A stretch of DNA of 64,000 bases, from the NCBI GenBank assembly GCA_038184435.1, contig CP116227.1, positions 3,129,501 to 3,193,500 on the forward strand, given 5' to 3'. This DNA is from Nocardioides alkalitolerans (GTDB taxonomy: Bacteria; Actinomycetota; Actinomycetes; Propionibacteriales; Nocardioidaceae). Shown piece after piece: positions 34,156-42,124 of the stretch. Each line of letters starts with the position of its first letter. The stretch's first letter is position 1. The position numbers and the translations under genes were made by a program. The notes beneath the pieces are model-generated. The model was given only the letters and a program-made list of their open reading frames with translations. It did no database searches and was not told where the DNA came from.

Positions 34156-34599
34156 GCCGACCGGCGGACCCGCGAGGAGCGCCAGGCCGGTCAGCACCGC
34201 GACGGCGACGACGCCGGCGGCCAGGCCCTGCAGCGGCTTGCGCACCAGCCACGAGACCGGCTTCTCGAGGCCACCGGACGCCGGCTCGCTCGCCAGCCGC
34301 CACGTGTCGCCGAGCAGGCCCTTCCGCTCCGTCGCGAGGTCGAACCAGATGGTGAAGAAGGGCGGGATCGCGGAGGCGAGGCCCGTGATGGTCCGGCGGA
34401 ACGACCACCGCTGGTCCTGCGCGACGACGATCGTCGTCAGCAGGAACGCGATGAACGCGATGCCGTGGAGCATGCCGCCGACGCTGACGACCGCCTCGGT
34501 CGTCTCCGTGACGTACTTCAGGAACATCCCGGCGAGCAGGAGGGCCCAGGTGCAGGCCTCGGTGACGGCGACGACGCGGAACAGGCGGCGGGGCGACAT
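34153..34599 (-). CDS. DUF3817 family integral membrane protein
   Basis: A 148-residue membrane protein of the DUF3817 family, common in actinobacteria and of unknown function. Hydrophobic helices lie at about residues 10-28, 37-60, 73-90 and 124-145. The N-terminal half carries the family pattern VTEACTWALLLAGMFLKY and GGMLHGIAFIAFLL. The C-terminal half has a longer cytoplasmic loop than the shortest members. The start is set at MSPRRLF because TAGGAT lies seven bases upstream; the ATG three codons earlier is part of that hexamer region. Confidence 0.83.
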   Translation of the reverse strand: MSPRRLFRVVAVTEACTWALLLAGMFLKYVTETTEAVVSVGGMLHGIAFIAFLLTTIVVAQDQRWSFRRTITGLASAIPPFFTIWFDLATERKGLLGDTWRLASEPASGGLEKPVSWLVRKPLQGLAAGVVAVAVLTGLALLAGPPVG

Positions 34600-34606
34600 G
34601 GCCCGC

Positions 34607-34612
34607 ATCCTA
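34607..34612 (-). promoter_or_regulatory. Putative -10 element (TAGGAT) of the DUF3817 gene
   Basis: TAGGAT on the minus strand ends seven bases before the ATG at 34599. Confidence 0.5.
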
Positions 34613-34650
34613 CGACGTCGTGTCGTAGATCGCCGATCCGTGGTGACGAC

Positions 34651-35316
34651 TCAGGCGAACGCGCGCTCGACGAGCGACGTGAAGAAGCCGAGGCCGTCCG
34701 TGCCCGGCCCGGTGAGGTCCTCCACCGCGTGCTCGGGGTGCGGCATGAGGCCGACGACGTTGCCCGCGACGTTGGTGACGCCGGCGATGTCGCGCTGCGA
34801 CCCGTTGGGGTTGCCCACGTAGCGCGCCACGACCTGGCCCTCGCCCTCCAGGCGGTCGAGCGTCGCCTCGTCCGCGACGTACGCCCCCTCGCCGTTCTTG
34901 AGGACGACCGTGATCTCCTGACCGGCCTCGTACGCCGAGGTCCACGCCGTCGACGCGTTCTCGATGCGCAGGCGCTGGTCGCGGCAGATGAACTTGCGGT
35001 GGTCGTTGCGGATCAGCGCGCCGGGGAGCAGGTGGGACTCGCAGAGCACCTGGAAGCCGTTGCAGATGCCGAGGACGGGCATGCCCTTCCCGGCTGCCTC
35101 CACCACGGAGGTCATGACCGGCGAGAAGCGCGAGATGGCGCCGCACCGCAGGTAGTCGCCGTAGGAGAAACCGCCCGGCAGGACGATCGCGTCGACGCCG
35201 CGGAGGTCCTCGTCGCCGTGCCAGAGCGCCACGGCCTCGTTGCCGCCGATGCGGACCGCGCGCTGCGCGTCGACGTCGTCGAGCGAGCCGGGGAAGGTGA
35301 CGACGCCGATCCTCAC
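34651..35316 (-). CDS. purQ: Phosphoribosylformylglycinamidine synthase subunit PurQ
   Basis: A 221-residue glutamine amidotransferase subunit that supplies ammonia to PurL for FGAM formation in purine synthesis. The class I triad is visible: nucleophile Cys in PVLGICNGFQVL, and His and Glu in LMPHPEHAVE. The N-terminus RIGVVTFPGSLDD is typical. The GTG start overlaps the purS stop as GTGA, so the two subunits are co-translated. purL does not follow; the next gene is DUF3817, separated by about 50 bases. Confidence 0.94.
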   Translation of the reverse strand: MRIGVVTFPGSLDDVDAQRAVRIGGNEAVALWHGDEDLRGVDAIVLPGGFSYGDYLRCGAISRFSPVMTSVVEAAGKGMPVLGICNGFQVLCESHLLPGALIRNDHRKFICRDQRLRIENASTAWTSAYEAGQEITVVLKNGEGAYVADEATLDRLEGEGQVVARYVGNPNGSQRDIAGVTNVAGNVVGLMPHPEHAVEDLTGPGTDGLGFFTSLVERAFA

Positions 35317-35561
35317 GCCTGGTCCTCCACGCGCACCGTGAAGTTCTCGATCACGGGGTTGGAGAGCAGCTTCTCGGCGGCCTCGTGGACCTGCGCGAGC
35401 ACCTCGTCGGTGACCTCGGCGACCTCGAGCTCGAAGCGCTTGCCCTGGCGGACCTCGCTGATGCCGGTGAAGCCGAGGCGCGGCAGGGCGCCGGCCACCG
35501 CCTTGCCCTGCGGGTCGAGGATCTCGGGCTTGGGCATGACGTCGACGACCACACGGGCCAC
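35313..35561 (-). CDS. purS: Phosphoribosylformylglycinamidine synthase subunit PurS
   Basis: An 82-residue small subunit of the PurSQL complex, with the usual length and motifs MPKPEILDPQGKAVAGALPRLGF and NPVIENFTV. GGAG precedes the GTG start by about six bases. It is first in the purS-purQ operon. In Gram-positive-type complexes it bridges PurQ and the small PurL, so a separate short purL is expected elsewhere in the genome. Confidence 0.93.
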   Translation of the reverse strand: MARVVVDVMPKPEILDPQGKAVAGALPRLGFTGISEVRQGKRFELEVAEVTDEVLAQVHEAAEKLLSNPVIENFTVRVEDQA

Positions 35562-35753
35562 GGGGCGCTCCTGGAGGTGCTGGGGGTTGCTGCGAGGGCT
35601 GCTGCTGGGGGGTTACCGGGGGCCATCCTAGTCCCGCCGCGACCCACGCCCGACCAGCGGGACACGGTCGCGGGGGAGATGTGCCGGCCGCACGTCCTGT
35701 GCGAAACTCGATCGGGTTGTCAGCCTCCCCGACCCCAGGTGCTCCCCTCCCCC

Positions 35754-37688
35754 ATGACTCCTCCCACCGCCACCCTCCAGCGGTCGCCCGAGGCCGGTCC
35801 CGCGCCGCGTCCGGCGGCCGGGGCGGCCCCGGCGGTCGACCCGCACACGAGCCCCCAGCCCGCCGGCACGCCCCACCCGCCGCGGGTGCGCGCCATCGAC
35901 GGGCTCCGCGGGGTCGCGGTCACGGCCGTGGTGCTCTACCACCTCTTCCCGACGCTGGTGCCCGGCGGCTACCTCGGCGTCGACGTCTTCTTCGTGATCT
36001 CCGGCTTCGTCATCACGGCGAGCCTGGTCCACCAGCGCCGGACCGAGGACGGCCCGGGCCTGGTCCGGTTCTGGGTACGGCGCGCCCAGCGTCTCCTGCC
36101 CGCCCTCCTGACCCTGCTCCTCGCCGTCGCCGCGGCCGCGGCGCTCGTCGGCCCCGTCGTGAGCGGGCGCCTGCGGGAGCAGGTGCTGTCGGCGCTGACC
36201 TTCACCAGCAACTGGTTCCAGGCGAGCGCCGAGTTCTCGTACTTCGAGCACACCGACCCGCCACTGCTGCAGCACCTGTGGTCCCTGGCGGTGGAGGAGC
36301 AGTTCTACCTCGTCTGGCCGCTGCTCCTCGCGCTCCTCCTCGTCGCGGTCCGGCGCCCCCGCACCCGGGTCGTCGTCGTGCTCGCCGCGGCCGCCGCCAG
36401 TGCCGGCGCCATGGCGTGGCTCCACACACCCGGCCAGGACCCGAGCCGGCTCTACTTCGGCACCGACACCCACGGCTTCGGCCTCCTGCTCGGCGCGGCC
36501 GCCGCGCTCGCGGTGCCCCTCTTGACGGGCACGCCGCGCACCCCCCGGGTGGCCGCCGTGCAGCGCGCGCTGACGCACCCCGTCGTACCGATCGCGGCAG
36601 CGCTCGCCGTGCTCCTCGCCATGGCGAGGCTGCGCGACGACCTCGACCTGACCTACCGGGGCGGCATCGCCGCCGTCGCCCTGGCGACGGCCCTGCTCCT
36701 CGTCGGGCTCGTCGTCCGCGGCGGCGGACCGGTCCGCGCGGTGCTCGTCGTCCGTCCCGTCGTGTGGCTCGGCGAGCGGAGCTACGGGATCTACCTGTGG
36801 CACTGGCCCGTGCTCGTGCTGCTGCGCGGCGCGTTCCCCGACAGCTCCGGGATGCTGCGGGGCGCCCTGACGGTCTACCTCACCCTCGCGGCGGCCTCGC
36901 TGAGCTGGCGGTACGTCGAGCGCCCGGTCCTGCGGCACGGCTTCCGCGGCGCCGCGCGGAGGGCCTGGCGCGTGGTGCGGGCGGACCTGCTCCCCCGCGG
37001 TGTCGTGCTCGTCGTCGGCCTCGCGGTCCTCGCCCTCCTCGCCGGACAGGGCCTGCGCCAGGCGCCGGACCGCGGCCAGGTGGAGAGCCTCGTCGCGACC
37101 GGGCAGGACGCGCTGGCCGACGCCGGGGCGTCGCTGGAGGACGGCCCGGCGGCGGAGCCGTCGCCCGAGGCGGAGCAACCGGCGCCGCCCGCGCTGGCGG
37201 ACGCGTCCCCTGCCGAGATCGGCGCGCAGACCGTCGTCATCGGCGACTCCGTCACCCTCGCCGCGGCCCCCGGTCTCGTGGCGGAGCTGCCCGGCGTCGG
37301 CGTCGACGCCGCCGTCGGACGCCAGCTCGCCGAGGCACCCGCGATCGTCACCGCGCTGCGGGAGGCGGGCCGGCTGCGGCCCTACCTCGTCGTCGCGCTC
37401 GGCACGAACGGCGACATCAGCAGCCGCGACCTGAGCGCGATCGTCGCGGCCATGGGCGAGGGACACCGGCTGGTGCTCGTCACCGCCCACGGCGACCGCC
37501 CCTGGATGCCCGAGGTCAACCGCAAGCTCCAGGCCTTCGTGACGGCGCACCCCTGGGTCGGGCTCGCCCGCTGGGACCAGGCCGCCGCCCAGGTCACCGA
37601 CTTCGCCTCCGACGGCATCCACCCCGGCGAGCAGGGCGGCGCCGTCTTCGCGCGCACGGTCGTGGAGACGCTGCGCACCCTGCCCTGA
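35754..37688 (+). CDS. Acyltransferase 3 with C-terminal SGNH domain (OatA-like O-acetyltransferase)
   Basis: A 644-residue membrane O-acyltransferase. After a proline-rich cytoplasmic tail, the Acyl_transf_3 domain (about residues 45-410) begins RVRAIDGLRGVAVTAVVLYH and has YLGVDVFFVISGFVIT and LWSLAVEEQFYLVWPLLL, with about ten membrane helices. A last helix (about 410-430) and a linker lead to an extracytoplasmic SGNH domain: VIGDSVTLAAAPG near residue 496, LGTNGD and DGIHPGEQG. This is the OatA/OafA architecture, which acetylates peptidoglycan or surface glycans. The start is ATG after a C-rich stretch without a clear SD. Confidence 0.9.
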   Translation: MTPPTATLQRSPEAGPAPRPAAGAAPAVDPHTSPQPAGTPHPPRVRAIDGLRGVAVTAVVLYHLFPTLVPGGYLGVDVFFVISGFVITASLVHQRRTEDGPGLVRFWVRRAQRLLPALLTLLLAVAAAAALVGPVVSGRLREQVLSALTFTSNWFQASAEFSYFEHTDPPLLQHLWSLAVEEQFYLVWPLLLALLLVAVRRPRTRVVVVLAAAAASAGAMAWLHTPGQDPSRLYFGTDTHGFGLLLGAAAALAVPLLTGTPRTPRVAAVQRALTHPVVPIAAALAVLLAMARLRDDLDLTYRGGIAAVALATALLLVGLVVRGGGPVRAVLVVRPVVWLGERSYGIYLWHWPVLVLLRGAFPDSSGMLRGALTVYLTLAAASLSWRYVERPVLRHGFRGAARRAWRVVRADLLPRGVVLVVGLAVLALLAGQGLRQAPDRGQVESLVATGQDALADAGASLEDGPAAEPSPEAEQPAPPALADASPAEIGAQTVVIGDSVTLAAAPGLVAELPGVGVDAAVGRQLAEAPAIVTALREAGRLRPYLVVALGTNGDISSRDLSAIVAAMGEGHRLVLVTAHGDRPWMPEVNRKLQAFVTAHPWVGLARWDQAAAQVTDFASDGIHPGEQGGAVFARTVVETLRTLP

Positions 37689-37715
37689 TCTGGGGGCGCG
37701 CGGCACACTGGAGGC

Positions 37716-38219
37716 ATGTCCAACCGCGTCCCGCCCGGCGCCGCCGGCGCCCTGACCCTCGAGTTCCCGCAGTCGCTGGCCGTCTACGAGGACTACGCCG
37801 CCGCCCAGCGCACCGTCGACCACCTCTCCGACGCCGAGTTCCCCGTCGAGAACTGCATGATCGTCGGCACCGACCTCAAGCAGGTCGAGCGGGTCACCGG
37901 CCGGCTCACCTACCCGAAGGTCGCCGCCGCCGGCGCGATCTCCGGCGCGTGGCTCGGCCTGTTCCTCGGCCTCATCTTCTCGTTCTTCGTCGAGCAGAGC
38001 CTGGGCGCGATCCTGCTGTCCACCGTGCTCCTCGGTGTCGCGTTCAGCGTGGTCTGGGCGGTGATCGGGTACGCCGCGACCGGCGGCCGCCGCGACTTCA
38101 GCTCGGTCAGCTCGGTGGTCGCGACCCGCTACGAGGTGCTGGTCGAGCACAAGCACGCGGCCCGCGCCCGCGAGCTCCTCGCCGACCTCCCCGGAGCGCT
38201 GCCGAACCCGTTCGCCTGA
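37716..38219 (+). CDS. General stress protein 17M-like (YflT-type) membrane protein
   Basis: A 167-residue protein. The N-terminal half matches the GSP17M/YflT domain: YEDYAAAQRTVDHLSDAEFPVENCMIVGTDLKQVERVTGRLTY. Two hydrophobic helices (about residues 75-97 and 101-124) anchor it, and a short beta-strand tail (YEVLVEHKHAARARELL) completes the fold. In Bacillus the family is sigma-B induced; the role is unknown. CACACT lies six bases before the ATG and GGAG overlaps the spacer. It converges on the WXG100-like cluster. Confidence 0.82.
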   Translation: MSNRVPPGAAGALTLEFPQSLAVYEDYAAAQRTVDHLSDAEFPVENCMIVGTDLKQVERVTGRLTYPKVAAAGAISGAWLGLFLGLIFSFFVEQSLGAILLSTVLLGVAFSVVWAVIGYAATGGRRDFSSVSSVVATRYEVLVEHKHAARARELLADLPGALPNPFA

Positions 38220-38226
38220 GCCTCGC

Positions 38227-39183
38227 TCAGATCTCCCCGAGCTCCGACAGGAGCGGGGTCGCGGCGGACACGCTCGCGTAGAACGCGCGGTACGCCGCAC
38301 GCTCGTCGGGCGTCATCGTCGCGAGGTCGAGACGGATCGGACGACCGTCGGCGTCGGAGAGCCCCGGCGGCACGTAGTCCGGGTAGTAGGCGTCGACGAC
38401 GACCTGCAGGAGCTGCGGCGCCAGAGCGTTCTCGAGTGCGTCCTCGACCATCCAGCAGTCGACCCCGTCGGTGCACGCGCCGTCGCGCACCGCCTCGGCG
38501 ACCCGCACCGCGCCGACGTAGGCCGATCCCGCGCCCTCGACCACCGAGGCATCGAGCGCGCCGGCGTCCGCGACGGCCGCCTCGAGGTCGCCGCGGAACA
38601 CGTCGGCCGCCCACGCGCCGTACGCGGTGGCGAAGAGCTGCCCACCGCCGCCCTCGCGCGTCGCCACGGCGATGGCCCGCAGCAGGTCGTCGCGGGGGAG
38701 GTCGGGTGCTCCGGCACCGGCGCGACCCGAGCCGGCCGGTGCCGCACCGCCCAGCGTGGCGTGGAGGGCGGACGGCCACCGGGCGAGCGTCGCCAGCAAC
38801 GCGTCCGCGAGCGCGGGCTGGATGTCGTCGGCGTCGCCGACGACCGTCACGGCGGTCGTCAGCAGGCTCGCGGGGTCCTCCGCATCTCCGTCGGGCGCCA
38901 GGGCGTAGGGCAGCGCGGTGGCCACCCGCGCCGCCTGCTCGCCCGACCACGGGGTCTCGACCAGGACGGCCCGCAACCGTTCCGCGTCGTCCGCGGGCAG
39001 CCCGTCGCCCCCGTCGAAGAGGTCGACGGTGGCGCGCTCGGCCGCCCGGGCGAGCGCCTCCGGCACCTCCGGCTCCTCCGCCCCGTCGCCGCGCACCAGG
39101 GCCACGACGCCGATCACCGCGACCACCACGACCGCGACGGCGATCGACACGGCCGTGCCGACGACCGACCGACGTGGTGCCAT
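38227..39183 (-). CDS. Membrane-anchored hypothetical protein of the WXG100-like cluster
   Basis: A 318-residue protein I cannot assign. A signal anchor (about residues 8-30, VVGTAVSIAVAVVVVAVIGVVAL) leads into an alpha-helical extracytoplasmic domain of about 285 residues with a short disulphide candidate (ACTDGVDCW). Its ATG overlaps the stop of the WXG100-like gene (TGATG), so the two are translated as a unit. Position and topology suggest a membrane or wall partner, or immunity-type factor, for the large protein encoded upstream (inference). No homologous family comes to mind. Confidence 0.7.
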   Translation of the reverse strand: MAPRRSVVGTAVSIAVAVVVVAVIGVVALVRGDGAEEPEVPEALARAAERATVDLFDGGDGLPADDAERLRAVLVETPWSGEQAARVATALPYALAPDGDAEDPASLLTTAVTVVGDADDIQPALADALLATLARWPSALHATLGGAAPAGSGRAGAGAPDLPRDDLLRAIAVATREGGGGQLFATAYGAWAADVFRGDLEAAVADAGALDASVVEGAGSAYVGAVRVAEAVRDGACTDGVDCWMVEDALENALAPQLLQVVVDAYYPDYVPPGLSDADGRPIRLDLATMTPDERAAYRAFYASVSAATPLLSELGEI

Positions 39184-39485
39184 CAGATGGGCTGGGGCAC
39201 GCCGGGCCGCATGCCGGCGGCGACCGTGATGTCGGTCTCCTCCAGGTCCGCCGCGGCGTCCTGCATCGCCTGGGCGTGCTCCCGCACCCGGCGGGCCCAG
39301 CCGTTGTACTCCTGCGTCCAGGTGGACTGCAGCGTCGACGACGCGGGGCCCGAGGTCGAGCCCGGCAGCGCCGCCGCGATCTGGCCGGCGTGCTCGCCGG
39401 CGGACAACCCGTCGACGGCCTCGCCGGCCGCCCCGATCCGCTCCGCCGCGCTCTGGATGTCCGAACGGACCATTGCCACGGTCAT
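39183..39485 (-). CDS. WXG100-like small helical protein
   Basis: A 100-residue protein of the size and shape of ESAT-6/WXG100 proteins: two amphipathic helices (about residues 2-30 and 58-85) around a Gly/Ser turn. The central tryptophan lies in LQSTWTQEYNGWARR, so the exact W-x-G is degenerate (WTQ), as in Esp-type or atypical members. GGAGGAGGA precedes the ATG by six bases. It is coupled to the membrane protein downstream and follows the 836-residue protein by 28 bases. Type VII secretion is likely for this family, but no ESX machinery lies in the window. Confidence 0.72.
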   Translation of the reverse strand: MTVAMVRSDIQSAAERIGAAGEAVDGLSAGEHAGQIAAALPGSTSGPASSTLQSTWTQEYNGWARRVREHAQAMQDAAADLEETDITVAAGMRPGVPQPI

Positions 39486-39513
39486 GCCTGTTCCTCCTCC
39501 TGCCGGGACCGGC

Positions 39514-42024
39514 TCAGTTGCCGTCCTGGCGCTCCGTCTGGCTGGCCGACCCGTCGAGCTGGTCGGCGAGGTCGCTGGAGAGCTGGCCGGCCACGCCACC
39601 GGGGCCGCTCGTGCCGTTGAGGCCGGCCCACGCGTCGGCCTGGGCCTGGGTCCACTCGTTCATCGGCACCGCCCGGCCGTCGGGGCCGACGAGCTCGGGG
39701 GCGTACTGCTGGAGGTAGTCGACGGGGAGGTTGCGGTAGACCGCACCCTCCGCCACGCCCTGCAGCGCGCCCTCGGTGTTGTAGACGTACGAGCCGATGT
39801 CGGCGCGCACCTCGTTGGTGGTGTCGACGTCGTTGAGGCCTGTGATGCCGTCGACCGCGAGGTCCACGACGTCCGGGGCCACCGCCCCCACGAACGGGAT
39901 CTCGCCGGCGAGCTTGTTCGCGACGTACCCGCCCGCCTGCCAGTAGCCGTCCCCGGCGTTGCTGGCCTCCTGGTCGGCGCGCAGGCCCTCCGCCCGCAGG
40001 TGCTCGCTGTAGCCCTCGCCGAGCGAGCCGACGACGTCGGCGAACGGGGAGTTGACCGACGAGATCGCGTTGTCGAGGCGCGAGTTCCACTGGCCCGTGA
40101 GGTCCTGGCCCTCGGCGCCCGCGTCGACCGCGCCGCTGAAGACCGCGTCGTACCCGTAGTTGGCGTAGAGCGTCGCCGCGCCCGTGAGGTTCTGGCCCGC
40201 CGTCTCGTCCTGGCCGACCTGCTGGAGCACGTCCCGCAGCTCGGCCTCGGAGAAGCGCGCCCGCATGTCGGCGGTCTGCTCGCCCGGCAGCCACGGGTTG
40301 GTGTCCCCCTGCGACTGCAGGTCCTGCGCGCCGGGGCCGCTGAACGCGTCGTACACGTCCGGCATGTAGGCGCCGAGGATGGTGGAGTAGTCGCGCTGCA
40401 GCGACGGGTAGTCGTCGAGCGCGCCGCCCTGGGCGGCCGTGACCGCCTGCTCGGCGAGGTCGGCGGAGACCGGCGTCGGCGACTCGGTCGTCGCGGACAC
40501 GAGGGCGTCGCCGAAGTGGCGCATGCCGGTGACCCACTCGTCCTCGTGGGGGCTGATGTCCCACTCGCGGTCGTTGAGGTAGTAGTCGATCCGGTTCGCC
40601 GGGGCGTCCTGGCCCTCGGCGACGTAGGGGTCGCCCGACAGGAAGTCCCGCGCCGCGTCGGGGTTGTGCGACATGCCCTCGAAGACGCCCGCCATGGGGT
40701 CGAAGCCGCTCGGCGTGCCCGGGTCGAGGCGGTCGTCGTACATGAAGTCCTCCCACGAGCGGGAGTCGTCGGCGCCGTACGCCGTGTAGTCGAGCCGGGC
40801 GTCCGGCCCCGTCGACCACTGGTTCCACGGGTGGCCGCCGTTCTCGGCCATGTACTCGACCTCGTAGCGCTCGACCTCGGACCCCAGCCGGTTGAGGAAG
40901 TACGACCCGTGGCCCGGCTCGCCGGCCGCGACGCCCAGCAGCTGGAGACCGTTGACCGTGTCGGTGCCCCAGTTGTAGTTGTAGTCGGTCGAGCTGGCGT
41001 GGTCGACGAGCGTGTCGACCCACGACTCCGCGACGTGCGTGGTCGAGCCGGCCTGCCCGTCGGCGGTGATCCCCGAGGTGCCGGCGGCCAGGAGCGCCCC
41101 CAGCTGGCGCTGCGACTCGCCCATGGTGCCGACCGTCGGCGGCTCGGTGCCCTGGTCGCCGTGGGGCATGAGCAGGTTCTGCTGGAGCTCGAGGTAGGTC
41201 TCCGGTCCGATCTGGTTGAGCGCGGTGGTCGCGACCGTCGAGTTGTGGCCGAACGCGGCGAGCTGCGCGTTGAGCTGGGCCAGCTCGGAGTCGGTCAGCC
41301 AGTCCTCGGGGTCGGTCTCCTGCTCCCCGTAGTTCCAGTCGCCGTAGTTCAGCCGCTCGAGCTGGCCGGCCAGCGACTCGCCCAGCGCCTGCTGCTGCTG
41401 CGTCGAGAGCTGGTCGACGTAGGGCGCGGTCTCCTCCGGGTGCTCCATGAAGTAGTCGACGAGCTCCGACTCGCTGAGCCCCTGGAGGTGGGGCGGCAGG
41501 CCCGCGTCGGACAGCGTGCCGGTGCCCCCGTCGTACTGGTTCGACTCCGCGCTGCCCAGCACGGCCGCGAGGTCGGCGTCCGCCTGCTGCGCGTCCGACA
41601 GCGCCGTCGTGATCTCGTCCACGGCGCCCTGGACGGCCTCGCGGTCGCCGTCGCCCTCCTCCGCGCCCGCCGGGGGATCGGCGCGGACCTGGCCGCCGGC
41701 CGTCGACAGGAGCCAGCCGCGCGCAGCGATGGTCTGCCGGGCGGCCTCCACCTTCTGCTGGGCCGCGAGGATCGTCGAGGCCGCGGTGTCGATGGCCGTG
41801 ATGACCGGGGCGATCTCCGCCACCAGGTCGTTGAGGTCGTCGCGCAGCCGCGTGTGGTTCGTGCGCGCCGACGTCGACCCGTCGCCCGTCCACGTGCTCG
41901 GGGGGTACCCGTCGTCGACCTCGTCCTGCAGGTCCAGGAGCGTCCTGCGGTCCTCGTTCAGCCGGTCACCCACGGCCGACAGGTCGGTCGGCTTCCAGGA
42001 CAGCAGGGTGTCGATGTCGACCAT
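39514..42024 (-). CDS. Large protein with N-terminal WXG100-like domain (type VII substrate-like)
   Basis: An 836-residue protein without signal peptide. Residues 1-110 form a helical hairpin with the motif TWTGDGS (Trp45-Thr-Gly47), resembling the WXG100/LXG targeting domains of type VII secreted proteins. The long middle region is acidic and Gln/Asn/Tyr-rich, with ALNQIGPETYLELQQNLL reminiscent of DUF6571 proteins (low certainty). The C-terminal 150 residues contain a hydrophobic stretch (GEIPFVGAVAPDVVDLAVDGI) but no toxin domain I recognise. GAGGAGG precedes the ATG. It is first in an operon with the WXG100-like protein and the membrane protein. Confidence 0.75.
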   Translation of the reverse strand: MVDIDTLLSWKPTDLSAVGDRLNEDRRTLLDLQDEVDDGYPPSTWTGDGSTSARTNHTRLRDDLNDLVAEIAPVITAIDTAASTILAAQQKVEAARQTIAARGWLLSTAGGQVRADPPAGAEEGDGDREAVQGAVDEITTALSDAQQADADLAAVLGSAESNQYDGGTGTLSDAGLPPHLQGLSESELVDYFMEHPEETAPYVDQLSTQQQQALGESLAGQLERLNYGDWNYGEQETDPEDWLTDSELAQLNAQLAAFGHNSTVATTALNQIGPETYLELQQNLLMPHGDQGTEPPTVGTMGESQRQLGALLAAGTSGITADGQAGSTTHVAESWVDTLVDHASSTDYNYNWGTDTVNGLQLLGVAAGEPGHGSYFLNRLGSEVERYEVEYMAENGGHPWNQWSTGPDARLDYTAYGADDSRSWEDFMYDDRLDPGTPSGFDPMAGVFEGMSHNPDAARDFLSGDPYVAEGQDAPANRIDYYLNDREWDISPHEDEWVTGMRHFGDALVSATTESPTPVSADLAEQAVTAAQGGALDDYPSLQRDYSTILGAYMPDVYDAFSGPGAQDLQSQGDTNPWLPGEQTADMRARFSEAELRDVLQQVGQDETAGQNLTGAATLYANYGYDAVFSGAVDAGAEGQDLTGQWNSRLDNAISSVNSPFADVVGSLGEGYSEHLRAEGLRADQEASNAGDGYWQAGGYVANKLAGEIPFVGAVAPDVVDLAVDGITGLNDVDTTNEVRADIGSYVYNTEGALQGVAEGAVYRNLPVDYLQQYAPELVGPDGRAVPMNEWTQAQADAWAGLNGTSGPGGVAGQLSSDLADQLDGSASQTERQDGN

Positions 42025-42087
42025 CCGGTCCTCCTCGTCGCGCCGCCCCTCTCCCGTCGGGGGCGGAACCGGCGAGGGTCGTTCCCG

Positions 42088-42119
42088 CCCCGGCCGCCGG
42101 AGAAACCCGGCGGCCGGGG
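42088..42119 (-). terminator. 13-bp perfect hairpin after the acyl-CoA ligase gene
   Basis: CCCCGGCCGCCGG and its complement flank a six-base loop (42101-42106). It begins six bases past the ligase stop codon and separates it from the WXG100-like operon. Confidence 0.8.
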
Positions 42120-42124
42120 AACGG

